Shown: positions 10,440-22,100 of the stretch, piece after piece
Layout of the letters: each line of letters begins with the position of its first letter
Numbering within the stretch: the first letter of the stretch is position 1
Assembly (NCBI GenBank): GCA_951640165.1
Contig: OX621237.1
Coordinates: forward strand, 372,001-436,000
Direction of reading: 5' to 3'
DNA length: 64,000 nt
Source: Pseudoips prasinana
Lineage: Eukaryota; Arthropoda; Insecta; Lepidoptera; Nolidae
Position numbers and translations under genes: made by a program
The notes under the pieces: model-generated
What the model was told of the DNA's origin: nothing
Seen by the model: only the letters and a program-made list of their open reading frames with translations
Database searches by the model: none

Positions 10440-11028
10440 TATTTAAATAAAATTGAATTCGAGTTTTTTCGATTTTTTGCATAATCGATGATAAGATTTA
10501 CTATAGTAACATATGTATTTTTTTTCACCATTGGAAAGTAAAGATTTCAACAAACAGAAAACATACCAACTTTTTGAAAAAAGCTGATATTTTGACGGGT
10601 GAGTTTTCGATTGAAAATTAGGGTGTTTTTTCGATATTAATTCAAAATAAGGTGAAAAAATAAATATTTTTAATCAAATAAATTACAGCGTATTTGGGAC
10701 ATAAAAAGGTAAGTTTACACCAAATTTCGTAAAAATGAAAAAAAATTGTAAAAGATAAAAATATAAAACCAAAAACTTGGTTTTTTTAATTATTCACATT
10801 AATTTTGTCGTTATGTAAAAAAGTGTAAACATAAAAGTTTTAGATCTTTTTATTACCTACAACTTTGTCATTTGACTTTTTTCGATAGGTCTTTTAGTTT
10901 TGCCGGAAACCGAGAAAAACCGTTGTTTACCCTTAAAAACTCACCCCATCCCCTTCCCGACCTCAGATCGCCCGTAAATTATTTTTCCTTTAATTTTTAT
11001 AATCTAATATATCCTTTTATAATGGGTT
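10440..11028 (-). repeat. Right TIR of the deleted copy (outer end missing)
   Basis: Inverted match to 8540-9190. The outermost ~60 bases present in the other copies are absent; the sequence passes directly into AAATAAATAAAT repeats. Confidence 0.8.
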
Positions 11029-11049
11029 TAAATAAATAAATAAAATAAA

Positions 11050-11158
11050 TAAAAAAGGTTTTTATTCACGTAGACTTTAAAAAAGCGCTTGTAAATAGTC
11101 AGAACATGTTTGTAGTAATATAGTTGTATACATTAGATATTATTTCTAGTAACATAGA
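11050..11158 (-). mobile_element. 3' tip of LINE family B, split off by the BEL insertion
   Basis: Reverse complement of 24485-24600, the extreme 3' UTR of the LINE ending there. The same LINE copy resumes at 17064, on the other side of the BEL/Pao element, so the two parts were once continuous. Confidence 0.85.
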
Positions 11159-11335
11159 TGTTCTGTTAATAGGGTTCAGATTTGTTTGTAAGGAAAATCA
11201 CAACTACGAACAGGTGTTGACTGGATGCTTTAATTCTCACAACTAACTAACTTACATTGATATAATTCTTTTTAAAGCAAACATTTCTTGACACACACAT
11301 AGACAAGTACACGTACATATAAACTAACGCGAACA
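11159..11335 (-). repeat. 3' LTR of BEL copy 1
   Basis: Nearly identical to 16882-17058. Left flank ATAGA is the target duplication. Confidence 0.9.
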
Positions 11336-11504
11336 TGCCGCCCACCAAAGGGCATGTAATGACCTTTACACAAATATAAGTTGAAAAAAAAACTAACATC
11401 AATCACGAGTTTATATGCACAAGTCATAGATACTGTATCGATATAATATTAAGTAGATTTTACATAACATAATATAAATGAATTTAATTAAAATTGAATA
11501 TAAA

Positions 11505-14234
11505 CTAATCATCTTCATTATCTATTGGTAAAGGACATAATTTATTAAAACTTCGCTTAATTACACTATCACCACTTTTAACACTATACACTCTTGATAT
11601 ACCATAATCACCTGGATGCTTTGCGACATTCCGACCTAATGCCCATTTACCAGGAGGGAGTTGATCACTCTTTATAATAACAATGTTACCGATCTCAAAC
11701 TCCTTACATTTCTTGAACCATTTTGGGGTCTGTTGCAGGCTGGTCAGGTATTCTGTTTGCCATCGGTTCCAGAAATCTCCAAGTAGTTTTTGCATGTGCT
11801 TCCAGCGTGACAATCGATTTACTGGAATGTCTTGAAGAGTGGACTGTGGGACAATAATCGGAGCTTCGCCAATCAAAAAATGACCAGGTGTTAAAGTCAA
11901 GTTATCTGGGTCCATATCGTCTATTGGTCTTAGTGGCCTGGAGTTAAGGCATGCTTCGATTTGGCATAGTAGGGTGCTCAATTCTTCAAAAGTCAAATGA
12001 CTGGTTAAAATCCTTTTCAGGTGATGCTTCATGGATTTGACCCCTGCTTCCCATAAACCTCCTATATGCGGACTGTATGCGGGTATAAAGTGCCATTGCG
12101 TTCCATCTAGGGCAAGAGATTCTGCTACTGAACCTTCAAGTTCAAATTTGGCTTCTTTCCAAGCCTGTGCCAGCTCCTTGTTAGCTCCTACAAAATTTCT
12201 CCCTTGATCACTCCATATCTGTGAACATCTTCCACATCTGGCGACAAACCTTTTAAATGCACCGATGAAGGATTCAGTTGTAAGATCGCCAACTAATTCC
12301 AGGTGAACAGCCTTGGTGGCCATACAAACAAACACAGCAACATAAGCCTTATTAGTTTTTACTTCTCTGCCTTTTGAAGCTAAAACTTGGTATGGTCCAG
12401 CAAAGTCAACGCCACTGTTTAGAAAAGGCTTGGCTGGAGTTACTCTGACTTTGGGTAAGTCACCCATTAGTTGGTTTTTAGCTGCAGCATTCTGTTTAGA
12501 ACATATTAAACATTTGCGGATTCTGTTTTTGATCATATGTTTGGCCTTGATTATCCAAAACTTGGTTCTTATGTAGGCCATTGTCATTTGAATTCCTCCA
12601 TGCAGTGTCTTCAGATGAGCATTCTTTACTATTAATAATGATAAATTGCTATGACAGTCTAATATTACTGGATTCTTTGTATCTTCTTCTATATTAGCAT
12701 GTCGCAATCTACCTCCAACTCTTAGAATATTTTCACTATCTAGGTAGGGTTTCAATGATTTTAATTTGCTATCTCTCTTTACTTCTTTCAGTTTACGTAA
12801 ATTCATAATTTCTTCTTGAAACTTTGCCCTTTGTGTTATTCTAATGCAGGCCTTAAGTGCTTCATCTATCTCTTGAGTAGTTATGATTGTTTCTTTGTTA
12901 GGCATTTTCTTCCCTTTGAGAAATCTTTTGCAATATGTAATTGATTTTAAAAGTTCTTCTAAGCTATCATACTGTTGTAATTTATTTTCTAAGCTTTCTC
13001 TTTCGCTTTCTACTTTCAAATTTGTTTGATTAACTTCTCTTCTTTCTAAATTTGTAGTTAGGTTGTTAGGTCTATTAAATATGATTGCTTTCTCTTTAAG
13101 CCAACCTGGGCCCTTCCACCATTTCTCATCATCTTTTAATTGCAGAATATGTTCTCCACGTGATGCAACATCAGCGGGATTGTCGCTTGTTTGTACGTAA
13201 AACCAATTAGTTCCTACGTTGTCTACTATTTCAACAACCCGATTTCTTACAAACACCTGCCATCTCGTGGGATCACCAAGCAGCCAGGAAAGCACAATCG
13301 TAGAATCGCACCATGCGAATATGTTGTCATCAGGTATTTTCATAGCGGTCTTTATTTGTTTAAGCAGGCGAGACAACAGCAGAGCTCCGCATAGCTCCAA
13401 CCTTGGCAGAGAAACTGGTTTGACTGGTGCTACACGAGTCTTAGCAGCTATAATTTGAGTTTGAATTTCACTGTCTTCATGCTTTACTCTGACATACGCA
13501 ACAGCAGCGTAGGCTTTTGTAGAGGCATCACAAAAGCCATGAATCTCTATGTTTGCTGGTGTATCAGTTACTATTCCCAACCATCTTGGTACCTCAATTT
13601 CATTAATATGCTGAAGACTGTCTCTTAATGTATTCCAGTCTTGTCTAATGTTTGTATCTACGTCGTCATCCCAACCAATTTTCTGTTACCATAATTTTTG
13701 AATCAGTAGCTTGGTGGGTAGCATAGCTGGAGCTAACCAACCCAATGGATCAAAGAGTCGTTGTACGTCGGCAAGAATCGTACGCTTGGTAACTGTATTG
13801 GTCATAGCTGGTAAATTTAAACTGTACTGAAGCACATCCTTGCCCATGTTCCAATGGAGGCCTAATGGCGTGATCGTACCATGAATAGTGAGATCTAGAC
13901 TAACATGCGATGTTCGTTTAGCAGGTTTGAATTGTGACAAAAAATCAGCGTTGTTTGAACTCCACTTTTGTAAAGTAAACCCTCCTTTCTGCAATATAGC
14001 TTCTATATTTTTTGCTGTGCGTATTGCATCCGCTAGATTATCTTTTGATGCCATTAGATCATCAACATAAAAATCTTCTTTAATCATTTTAGCAGCATCA
14101 GGGCATATACCTCCTTCATCATCAGCAATTTGGTGTAAAGTTCGAACGGCTAAGTATGGAGCAGATGCCGTTCCGAAAGTAACTCGTGTAAGTCGGTAAT
14201 CTTTTACAGGTTTGTTAGGGTCATCTCTCCACAC
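11505..14234 (-). pseudogene. pol: BEL pol, second part: RT C-half, RNase H, integrase
   Basis: The RT active site appears as FYVDDLM, with the BEL-typical LTRVTFGTASAPYLAVR block before it. RNase H begins with HGFCDASTKAYAAVAY. Integrase has a zinc-binding HLKTLHGG and CLICSKQN segment, then DFAGPY, SDQGRNFVGAN and GGLWEAGVKSMK as its catalytic D, D, E. The C-terminal PPGKWALGR and HPGDYG blocks are typical of the family. The frame is continuous except for one in-frame TAA at 13686-13688. The first part of RT lies in another frame upstream. Confidence 0.9.
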
Positions 14235-15967
14235 TATTCTCTGTAGATCTTGTCTTCATTGGTCACCAATATCATACGATACATGCGCTGTATGTCGGCC
14301 ACAAAACATATCTTCTTCATTCGCCATCTCATGATCAGACTTCTCATATCGGTTTGTAGTTGGGGTCCTATCAGAAGTTCGTCATTCAATGAAACATTAT
14401 TGTAGCCCTTTTGTGACGCATTGAAAACTATTCGGACCTTGGTAGTTTCTTTGTCTTCTTTTACTACTGCGTGATGTGGTAAGTAGACACTATCTTTATT
14501 TATTTCTTCTTTAGGTATCTCTTCCATGTGGTTCATGTTTATATATTCATCAATAACCTTTTTGTATTCTATTTTTAGTGTGGGATTCCTTTCTAATCTT
14601 TTTTCTAATTGATAGAGTCGTTTTACAGCAATATCTCTTGTTCCTCCGTGTATTGATAATAAATTGTTTGTTTTTGTTGGTAGCTTCACGACATATATTC
14701 CTTCTTTCGTTCGAGAGTGAGTTGATTGATAAATTTGCTCGCATGTTCTTTCTTCTGGGGTTAGTACCGGTTTAGCTTCACTATCTAACTCCCACATTGT
14801 TTTCAACATATTGTCCAACTCCAAACTATGATGCATCACAGTGATTTCATTATTATTTCCTTCTTCGTGTATGTTTCCAAAAAGGATCCACCCTAGGTTG
14901 GTATTCTGAGCACATGGGGTACCTGGGGGGCCTTTGATAATATTACTTGTCAAGATTTGGGCACATACCTCGACACCTAGCAGTAAATCGATTTGCCCTC
15001 GCTTATTAAAGCTTGGATCAGCTAAGAGCAGACCTTCTAAATGAGACCAGGTGTTGATTGGAATGGTTTGTGATGGCAATTGTGTTGTAAGGCGCGTGGA
15101 CATGATGTAAGCCTTCACTCGTAACTTGAAACATTCGTCGTGCCTTGATTGCAGCTCAATATAGGCAGCGTGCTTCACGGCGGTTGTGTTCGAGCCCACC
15201 CCCGTTACTGTTGCGTTAGCGGGCATTCTCTTAAGTTTCAGTAGCTGTGCTGCTCTCTCACTGATGAACGTGGCTTGTGAGCCCTGGTCAACTAACGCTC
15301 GTAGTATAGTTAGTCGTCCCGACTCATCACTGACTGGCACAAGTGCTGTTGCCAACAGTGCAGTAAACGCGCTTGTGGAGAAATGAGACGAAAGCTCAAC
15401 TAGCTCGTTTGCATCTTTTGTTTGGTTTTCTTCAACTTGATGGTGTTTGGCTTGCATATTATCTGGTTGGTTGGTGCTATTCCTTGGCATATGTTGGTGA
15501 ACCAGAGAATGGTGACGTTTTTGACATATGCGGCAGGACATATTTAGCCGACATTTCTGAGCAGTGTGGCCAGGACCCAGACAATTGAAACATAATTGTT
15601 TGATCTTTGCATAATTACACCTCTCCGTAGGTTCCATCTTGCTAAATTCTTTGCAGTGTGATAACGTGTGATTTTCCTTACACATCACACACAATCTCGG
15701 TTTATTCGCGGCTGGTATTGTTGTGGTGTGGACTGTATATTCTTTACTTCTTGGTGGTTTCTCTTTTGCAGGTGGGGCAATCAGTTCTAGTTTCCGAAAT
15801 TTAGTTTGTAGGAATTTCACTAAATCTTCCCATTTAGGTAACTCATCCAGATTGTCTTTGTATGCAAACTCCTCCCAATCTCGGTGTGACTCTGGGTCCA
15901 ATTTCTGCACAGTCAGAAATATGACAAGTGGATCCCAAGAATCTGTTGATACTTCAAGATTTTTCAA
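14234..15967 (-). pseudogene. pol: BEL gag C-terminus, protease and RT N-half
   Basis: The frame begins inside gag and carries zinc-knuckle cysteines (CVMCKENHTLSHC, then CFNCLGPGHTAQKC). An aspartic-protease-like segment follows (RALVDQGSQATFIS; D with Q in place of the usual T or S). Then come the start of RT (YLPHHAVVKED, RIVFNASQKG) and the first catalytic aspartate (CFVADIQRMY). It ends at a one-base frameshift near 14255, where RT continues in the next frame. It is also out of frame with the gag start upstream. Confidence 0.88.
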
Positions 15968-16094
15968 ACTGTTGAGGCATTCACTAGTTACAATGTTTTT
16001 ATATGATTGGCAGTTTGAGAAGGTACTTTCTTCTGCATAAATAATTTTCGCAAAAGAGAATTCACTATTAGCCGCTTATTACCGAATCTTCCTT

Positions 16095-16667
16095 TTAATA
16101 GTTCCCAAGCTGGTCGTAATTACTTTCTGTTACTTGAATGTGTTTTAATAATGTTTCTGCTTCTCCAGTGACACTACTCTTTAAATAGTGAAGTTTCTGA
16201 ACTTTCGGCAGCGTGGCATTATCGTGAACTAATGATGTAAACAGGTCTTTGAATGTGGTCCAATCTTCGTAAGCGCCAGAAAAAGTTGGTAACTGGATTC
16301 TAGGTAGTTTGACATTACCTTCATAGTAGGTGGCGGTGTTTGTACTACTAAGTTGCGGCGCACTCACTTTCGTTAATAAATCCTTTAAATCGCCTTGTAA
16401 ACATAAATACAAATCTTCAAAAACAAAGTAGTCTTCATTCACAAAATATGGGATTTCGTTCTTCTTTCCCTTTGGTACCACTTTCAAAACATTATGGTGA
16501 GCCGTAGTAAACTTCTTCCAATACTCGTCAATAGATTGTAAGCCTGTTTCTATATATCCTTTAGTTAGCCTTTCTTTTGGGCATTTCTTTAGGTTAGTTT
16601 GCGCTTTTTGTAGTAATAACGCAACTTCTTCCAACTCCGATAGCAATTGCTCCAAAGACGTCGACAT
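16095..16667 (-). pseudogene. gag: BEL gag N-terminal part
   Basis: Starts at MSTSLEQLLSELEE with a coiled-coil-like N-terminus. The BEL gag blocks VNEDYFVFEDLYLCLQGDL and LPTFSGAYEDWTTFKDLF follow. The frame breaks at YDQLG just before 16095 and homology continues in another frame. It would form the particle core. Confidence 0.85.
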
Positions 16668-16881
16668 AATTTCCAAAAAATATCCGCTAAAGTTCACGTA
16701 ATTACCACGATACATGCAGTTGTATTATTTGTAAGTCAGTTCGTTATTAGTTTTCTATAATAATTTGCACAAATAACTCGTAACACACCAGTTCCTTATC
16801 TTAGGAATGCACTCTTTTGTTCTCGGGTCGCTCATTAGACCACCCAGGTAGATTTATAATCCGGTTCAAAATTCGACCATA

Positions 16882-17058
16882 TGTTATGTTAATAGGGTTC
16901 AGATTTGTTTGTAAGGAAAATCACAACTACGAACAGGTGTTGACTGGATGCTTTAATTCTCACAACTAACTAACTTACATTGATATAATTCTTTTTAAAG
17001 CAAACATTTCTTGACACACACATAGACAAGTACACGTACATATAAACTAACGCGAACA
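16882..17058 (-). repeat. 5' LTR of BEL copy 1
   Basis: Pairs with 11159-11335. The right flank ATAGA is the second target duplication, and LINE sequence resumes immediately after it. Confidence 0.9.
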
Positions 17059-17063
17059 ATAGA

Positions 17064-17768
17064 TATTTAGGTACATCTTGTATGAAAACATTTATAAAAT
17101 TTATTTTATTACAGAAATGATATTTAGCTAGCTAGTATCAAGTTATTGTCAAGAGATTATGTTTAATTATCTAGTTTAAGTCTAATATTTTTACTACATA
17201 TTGTCAATGGTTCTGTCTATATTAAAGGTATTATTATTATGACGGACCTTGTGTTAATAACGACGGTCGCGCTTTAATGCTACCACCGGATCCAATGCGC
17301 CCCACTCGAGAAGACCCAGCGAAACAAACTCAGTGGGTTCATCTACTACCGGTTTCAACACGACCCAGTTGAGACGGTACGGCGAAACATACTCAAGCGG
17401 GCATGAACACGGGATTTGGTCCAATTAGAGTAATTATTTAGTAGGCAAACACAATATATGCTCGATCGGTTGTCTGAATGCTTATTATTTTAGATTATAT
17501 TTAGGTATACAAAAGAAAAACTTCGAAACAATAACATTATTCATTTTGAGACAGAGTCAATAATTTTAAATTAAGTATATGATAGCAATCATTTACAGAT
17601 AGTTCACGTAACACAGCAGATCAGTCATGTCTATATGGCTACAAGATCTCCAGCGAGCAATGTGCAGGTAGGAAGTGAGAGCCAGACGTCTTTGTCATCG
17701 ATGTACTCTTTAGTGGTGTAATAACCCCTAGCCATAAGTATACGTTTAATATGTGTTTTAAAACTTGT
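17064..17768 (-). mobile_element. LINE family B 3' end (C-terminus and 3' UTR), antisense
   Basis: Reverse complement of 23790-24480 with only scattered differences. Includes codons for the C-terminal YYTTKEYIDD region and the whole 3' UTR, which holds two diverged ~62-base GC-richer repeats (17276-17401). It stops where a long-TIR element end begins. Confidence 0.9.
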
Positions 17769-17830
17769 TTCATCCTACTATTATTTTATTTCACTTTTTA
17801 TTATTTTTAAAGGCTTCTACCCTGGTCTAC
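17769..17830. repeat. Solo terminal fragment of the long-TIR element
   Basis: Reverse complement of the outermost ~62 bases of the element at 46064, including CTACCCTGGTCTA at the end. No other part of the element is next to it. Confidence 0.8.
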
Positions 17831-17939
17831 AAATCCCGTGAGATAAATAAGTAGCCTAGAGCAATAATGTAATAGTTGCATCCATTAAAACATTTCGACT
17901 ACTCAATAGGTCTACTCAAAAGACGTATGCTCAAATTAC

Positions 17940-18535
17940 TGCAAATAAAGGTTTTGAAAATAAAATCGACGAGATACTTAAGCTCATGTCAGGATTTGAC
18001 GGCCGACTTAAAAAACTAGAAACAAAATTTAAACATGCTTAGTCCAATTAAAATTATGACTTGGAACGCTAATGGACTTCTCCAACATCAGCATGAATTG
18101 GAAGTGGTCCTTAACACAGACAAAATTGATATCTGCCTCATATCTGAGACACATTTTACAAAACAATTTTACATTAAATTTGAGGGCTACAGAGTTTATC
18201 ACGCATTACACCCGAGTGCTGTCTGCTAGAGGTGGCAGTACCATTATAGTGAAAGAGACACTTCAATTCTATGAAAGCATCACCTGTGAAGATCAAGAGA
18301 TTCAAGTTGTGGCCATATGCGTTACAACTAAACTATATCCGCTGACTATAGCTGCTATATATTCACCTCCTAGACATAATATTAAGAAGGATTGACACTT
18401 GATTCAAAATTGCAATGGGGTCCTCAGATTGAAAAGTTAGCAGGTAAATTAAGTTCGGCTTCCTATGCTGTCTGGAAAATAAGACAATTGTCAGATGAAC
18501 AAACTGCTAGATTAGTGTATTTAAATAATATAATA
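17940..18535 (+). pseudogene. LINE family B, 5' part: endonuclease start fused to post-RT segment
   Basis: A coiled-coil-like end of ORF1 is followed by an AP-endonuclease start (IKIMTWNANGL, CLISETHF), one frameshift near 18225, and YSPPRHN. The sequence then jumps at ~18395 directly to the region after the RT core (LQWGPQIEKLAGKLSS), the counterpart of ~28020 in another copy. The rest of the endonuclease and all catalytic RT motifs are therefore deleted. Homology stops at ~18528, before the truncated BEL element. Confidence 0.8.
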
Positions 18536-18544
18536 AAAAAATAA

Positions 18545-19170
18545 AGGGATAAAATGCCACTTTGTTCCGTCTACTGCTAGCTTCTCCGCAATTGGACCCT
18601 CAAATTGTAATTTCGCTTCGGTCCAATCTGCGACCAGTTGTTTGTTTGCTCCGACGAAGTTGCGTCCTTGATCGCTCCATATCTGAGCGCATCTTCCACG
18701 TCTTGCTACAAACCTTCGAAAAGCTGCGATGAAGGCATCTGACGTGAGATCTCCCACCAATTCTAGGTGAATCGCTTTTGTCGACATACAAACAAAGACA
18801 GCGATGTATGCCTTGTGTGTTTTGCTCCCCTGCCTCTCGACATCAAGACCTGATATGGGCCTGCAAAGTCAATGCCGGTGTTCCAGAAAGGCTTCGCAGG
18901 TGTTACTCGAACTCTAGGTAAGTCTCCCATTTGCTGTGACTTTGCTGTAGCGTTTAATTTGGCACAAATCAGACATTTTCTAACTTTCGCTTTGACTAAT
19001 GTCTTTGCCTTCAGGATCCAGTATCTAGTGCGTAGGAAGCAGAGCATTACTTGAACTCCGCCATGCAGCGTTTGACGGTGAGCATCGGTGACGAGGAGAG
19101 TGGTAAGACTGTTATCGCGATCAAGAATAATCGGATGTTTGCTATTCTCATTTAGGTCAGAATGACGCAG
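18545..19170 (-). pseudogene. BEL integrase fragment, frameshifted and truncated
   Basis: Contains the zinc-binding segment (CLICAKLNATAKSQQMGDLP), the first catalytic block DFAGPYQVLMSRG, then after a frameshift the KAIHLELVGDL and SDQGRNFVGAN blocks, ending at WHFIP. The third catalytic residue (in GGLWEAG of relatives) is missing. Confidence 0.85.
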
Positions 19171-19173
19171 TCT

Positions 19174-22100
19174 TCAGCCCACCCTGAGGAGGCCATCCTC
19201 ATCTAGGTAAGGTTTTAAATTATTAAGTTTACTCTTTCTTTTAATTTGTAAGTTTGATTTCAGGTGCTGTATTTCTTCTTCAAAGTCGTTCTTCTGTGCA
19301 ATTTTTAAGCAAGTTTTCAACGCATCATTTAATTCTTCAGTGTTTACAGGTAATTCTTTATTTTCTAATTTTTTTCCCTTTAAGAACCTTTTGCAGTATA
19401 TTATTATCTTAAGTAGCTCTTGTAATGTATCACAATCTTCTAATTTTGTAGATATACTTTTCTCATTGTCAATTGATAAGTTAACTTGTATTATTTCCCT
19501 TTTTTCCAGGTCCGTCATCATCGCGTTTGGTCTGCTGTATTGGATCTCTCCTCCTCTTCGCCAATCTGGGCCTCTCCACCATAATTCGTCATCCTTTAGG
19601 TCTAGTAAAGATGTTCCTCGGGAAGCAGTATCAGCTGGGTTTTCTGGTGATTTGACGTGATACCAATTATGATTTCCGATGTTGTCTAGTATTTCGACTA
19701 CTCTGTTTCTAACATACGTGTTCCATCTAGCAGGATCACCGAATAGCCAGGAAAGTACAATAGTGGAGTCAGTCCATGCGAATATCTGAGAGGTTGGTAT
19801 ATTCATAGCTTCCTTTATCTGCTTTAAGAGTCCAGCAAGCAGTACAGCTCCACTCAGTTCTAGACGAGGTAAAGATTGAGGTTTAGTCGGTGCTACCTTG
19901 GTTTTAGCTGCGATGATTGAGGTCTTTACTGCACCCAGGGATGTTCGTACTCTTAGATAGGCTACTGCCGCGTATGCTCTCGTGGATGCATCACAGAAGC
20001 CGTGGATACTAGTGTTATCCCTGTTAGTTTCAGTACTGTGTAGCCATCTGTCTATCTCGATACAAGGTAAGTATAAATGAAATGAGTCTCGTAAATGATT
20101 CCATTCTGTGGCTATGGATTTCTCTACTTCTTCATCCCATGGTATTCCTTGGAGCCATAACCTTTGAATCAGGAGTTTTGCCGGCAAAATAGATGGAGCC
20201 AGCCAGCCTAGTGGATCAAATAATCTTTGTAGATCGGCCAGAATCGTTCTCTTTGTGGTGCCGTTTGACGTACCAGGTAAGTTTGAGCTGTATTGAAAGC
20301 GATCATTACCCATGTTCCAGTGTAATCCCAAAGCCCGTGTTATACCATCTAAGGTGAGGTCTAACTTTACATGAGAGCTTCTTTCGGATTCTTCAAATTC
20401 TTTAAGAAAATCAGCATCATTCGAACACCACTTTTTTAAATGGAACCCGCCTTTCTTCAGTATGGTGTCTATTTCCTTGGCTACCTTTAGTGCGTCTTTT
20501 ACATTGTCTTTTCCCGACATCATGTCATCTATGAAGTAGTCGCGTTTTATTATTTCTGCGGCTTCAGGATAGTTTTGTCCTTCATCTTTGGCTACTTGAT
20601 GCAAAGTCCTTACTGCCAAGTAAGGAGCAGAAGAAGTTCCGAATGTGACTCGGGTAAGACGGTAGTCCTTGACAGGTTCTTGATCATCGTTTCTCCACAG
20701 GATTCGTTGCAGATCTCGGTCTTCTTCTTTGACAAGGATCTGCAGGTACATTTTTTGTATATCGGCCACGAAACAAACTTTTTTCATACGCCATCGCATG
20801 ATCAGACTCCTCATGTCATCTTGTAACTGTGGTCCAACCATCAGTTCATCATTGAGTGATACATTATTGGTTCCTCTTTGAGATGCGTTAAAAACAGTTC
20901 TCAATTTGGTTGTCTCTTTTTCTTCTTTTATCACAGCGTGATGAGGTAAATACACAGAACGATTGGTAATTTCTTGTTCTGGTACTTCTTCCATGTAATT
21001 GGATTCATATTCTTTCATGACTGTAACATAGTCGCTTTTGAGTTTCGGGTTTTTCTTGAATCTATGTTCTAATTGGTATAATCTCTTTAAAGCTATTGCT
21101 CTTGTATTTCCTTCCGTAGATAATAGCACGTTTGATTTCTTTGGTAAGGTTACTGTATACCGTCCCTCTTTATTTCTCGTGGTTGTGGTCTCATAGATCT
21201 CTTCGCACCTTCGCTCTTCAGCAGTAGGTTGCCTTTGGTCATATGGGTCTTGTTCCCACATTCGTTTCAGCGTATCATTCAGATCAATGTTGAGGTGCAT
21301 GGCGATAATCTCATTATCTGGTGGGTTATGTTCCACGTTCCTAAATAGGATCCAACCCAGGGTGGTGTTTTGAGCGCATGGTGTTCCTGGGGGGCCTTTG
21401 ATAACTTCACCTTTCATGATTTGGGCACATACGTCAACACCCAGTAATAAATCTACTCGTCCTGATTTATTAAAGCTTGGATCTGCCAGTGCAAGTCCCT
21501 GCAGATGCGGCCAGGTGTTGGTGGAGATAGTTTGTGACGGTAATTCGGTAGTAAGTCGCGTCGACATAATGTATGTTTTGACTTTGAGGTTGAAACAAGC
21601 GTCGTGTCTAGATAGTATTTCGATTTCTGCAGCATGCTTGATGTTTGTTTTGGTTGAGCCGACGCCAGTGATGGTGCCGTTGACAGGCGTTCTCCTCACT
21701 CGTAACAGCTGGGCCGCTCTTTCACTTATAAACGTTGCTTGGGAGCCGTGGTCAATCAAAGCACGGAGCACTGTCACTTGTCCCGACTCAGGTTTCCTTA
21801 CTGGCACAAGGGCTGTGGCCAGCAATGCAGTGGACCAGTTAGCAGCGACATGCGATGAAAGGGTAACGTTGGTTTCGGCTGGTTTTACAGAATCTTGATG
21901 GGTTTCAACCTTGTCTTGTTGATTTTTATTGTCTGGTTGGTTTGGTGACGTCATTGGTGTGGATTGATGCGTGAGCGTGTGATGACGTTTGTAACATTTC
22001 CGGCAGGACATCTTCAGGCGACATTTATAAGCGGAGTGTCCTGGGGCCAGACAATTGTAGCAAAGTTTGTGTTCTTTTAGGTATTCACACCTCTCTGCTG

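Larger units (their letters stand above)
8540..11028 (-). mobile_element. Unclassified long-TIR DNA element, internally deleted copy
   Basis: The left ~650 bases and right ~590 bases are inverted copies of one another and match both ends of the larger element at 46064-51162. Between them lies only the cysteine-rich terminal gene (minus strand) and the sub-terminal spacer; the large central coding region is missing. The left end begins TAGACCAGGGT, as in the other copy. The right end is cut off after AATGGGTTT, where an unrelated LINE 3' end begins, so no target duplication can be read. Confidence 0.8.
11159..17058 (-). mobile_element. BEL/Pao LTR retrotransposon, complete, copy 1
   Basis: Two 177-base LTRs (11159-11335 and 16882-17058) differ at one noticed base. 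They bound gag, protease, RT, RNase H and integrase on the minus strand. Each LTR begins TGTT and ends AACA. The 5-base sequence ATAGA occurs on both sides (11154-11158, 17059-17063) and agrees with the uninterrupted LINE sequence at ~24490, giving a clear target duplication. A primer-binding-like TGGTCGAATTTTGAACC follows the 5' LTR. Matching LTRs suggest a fairly recent insertion, yet the coding region has two frameshifts and one stop. Confidence 0.92.
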
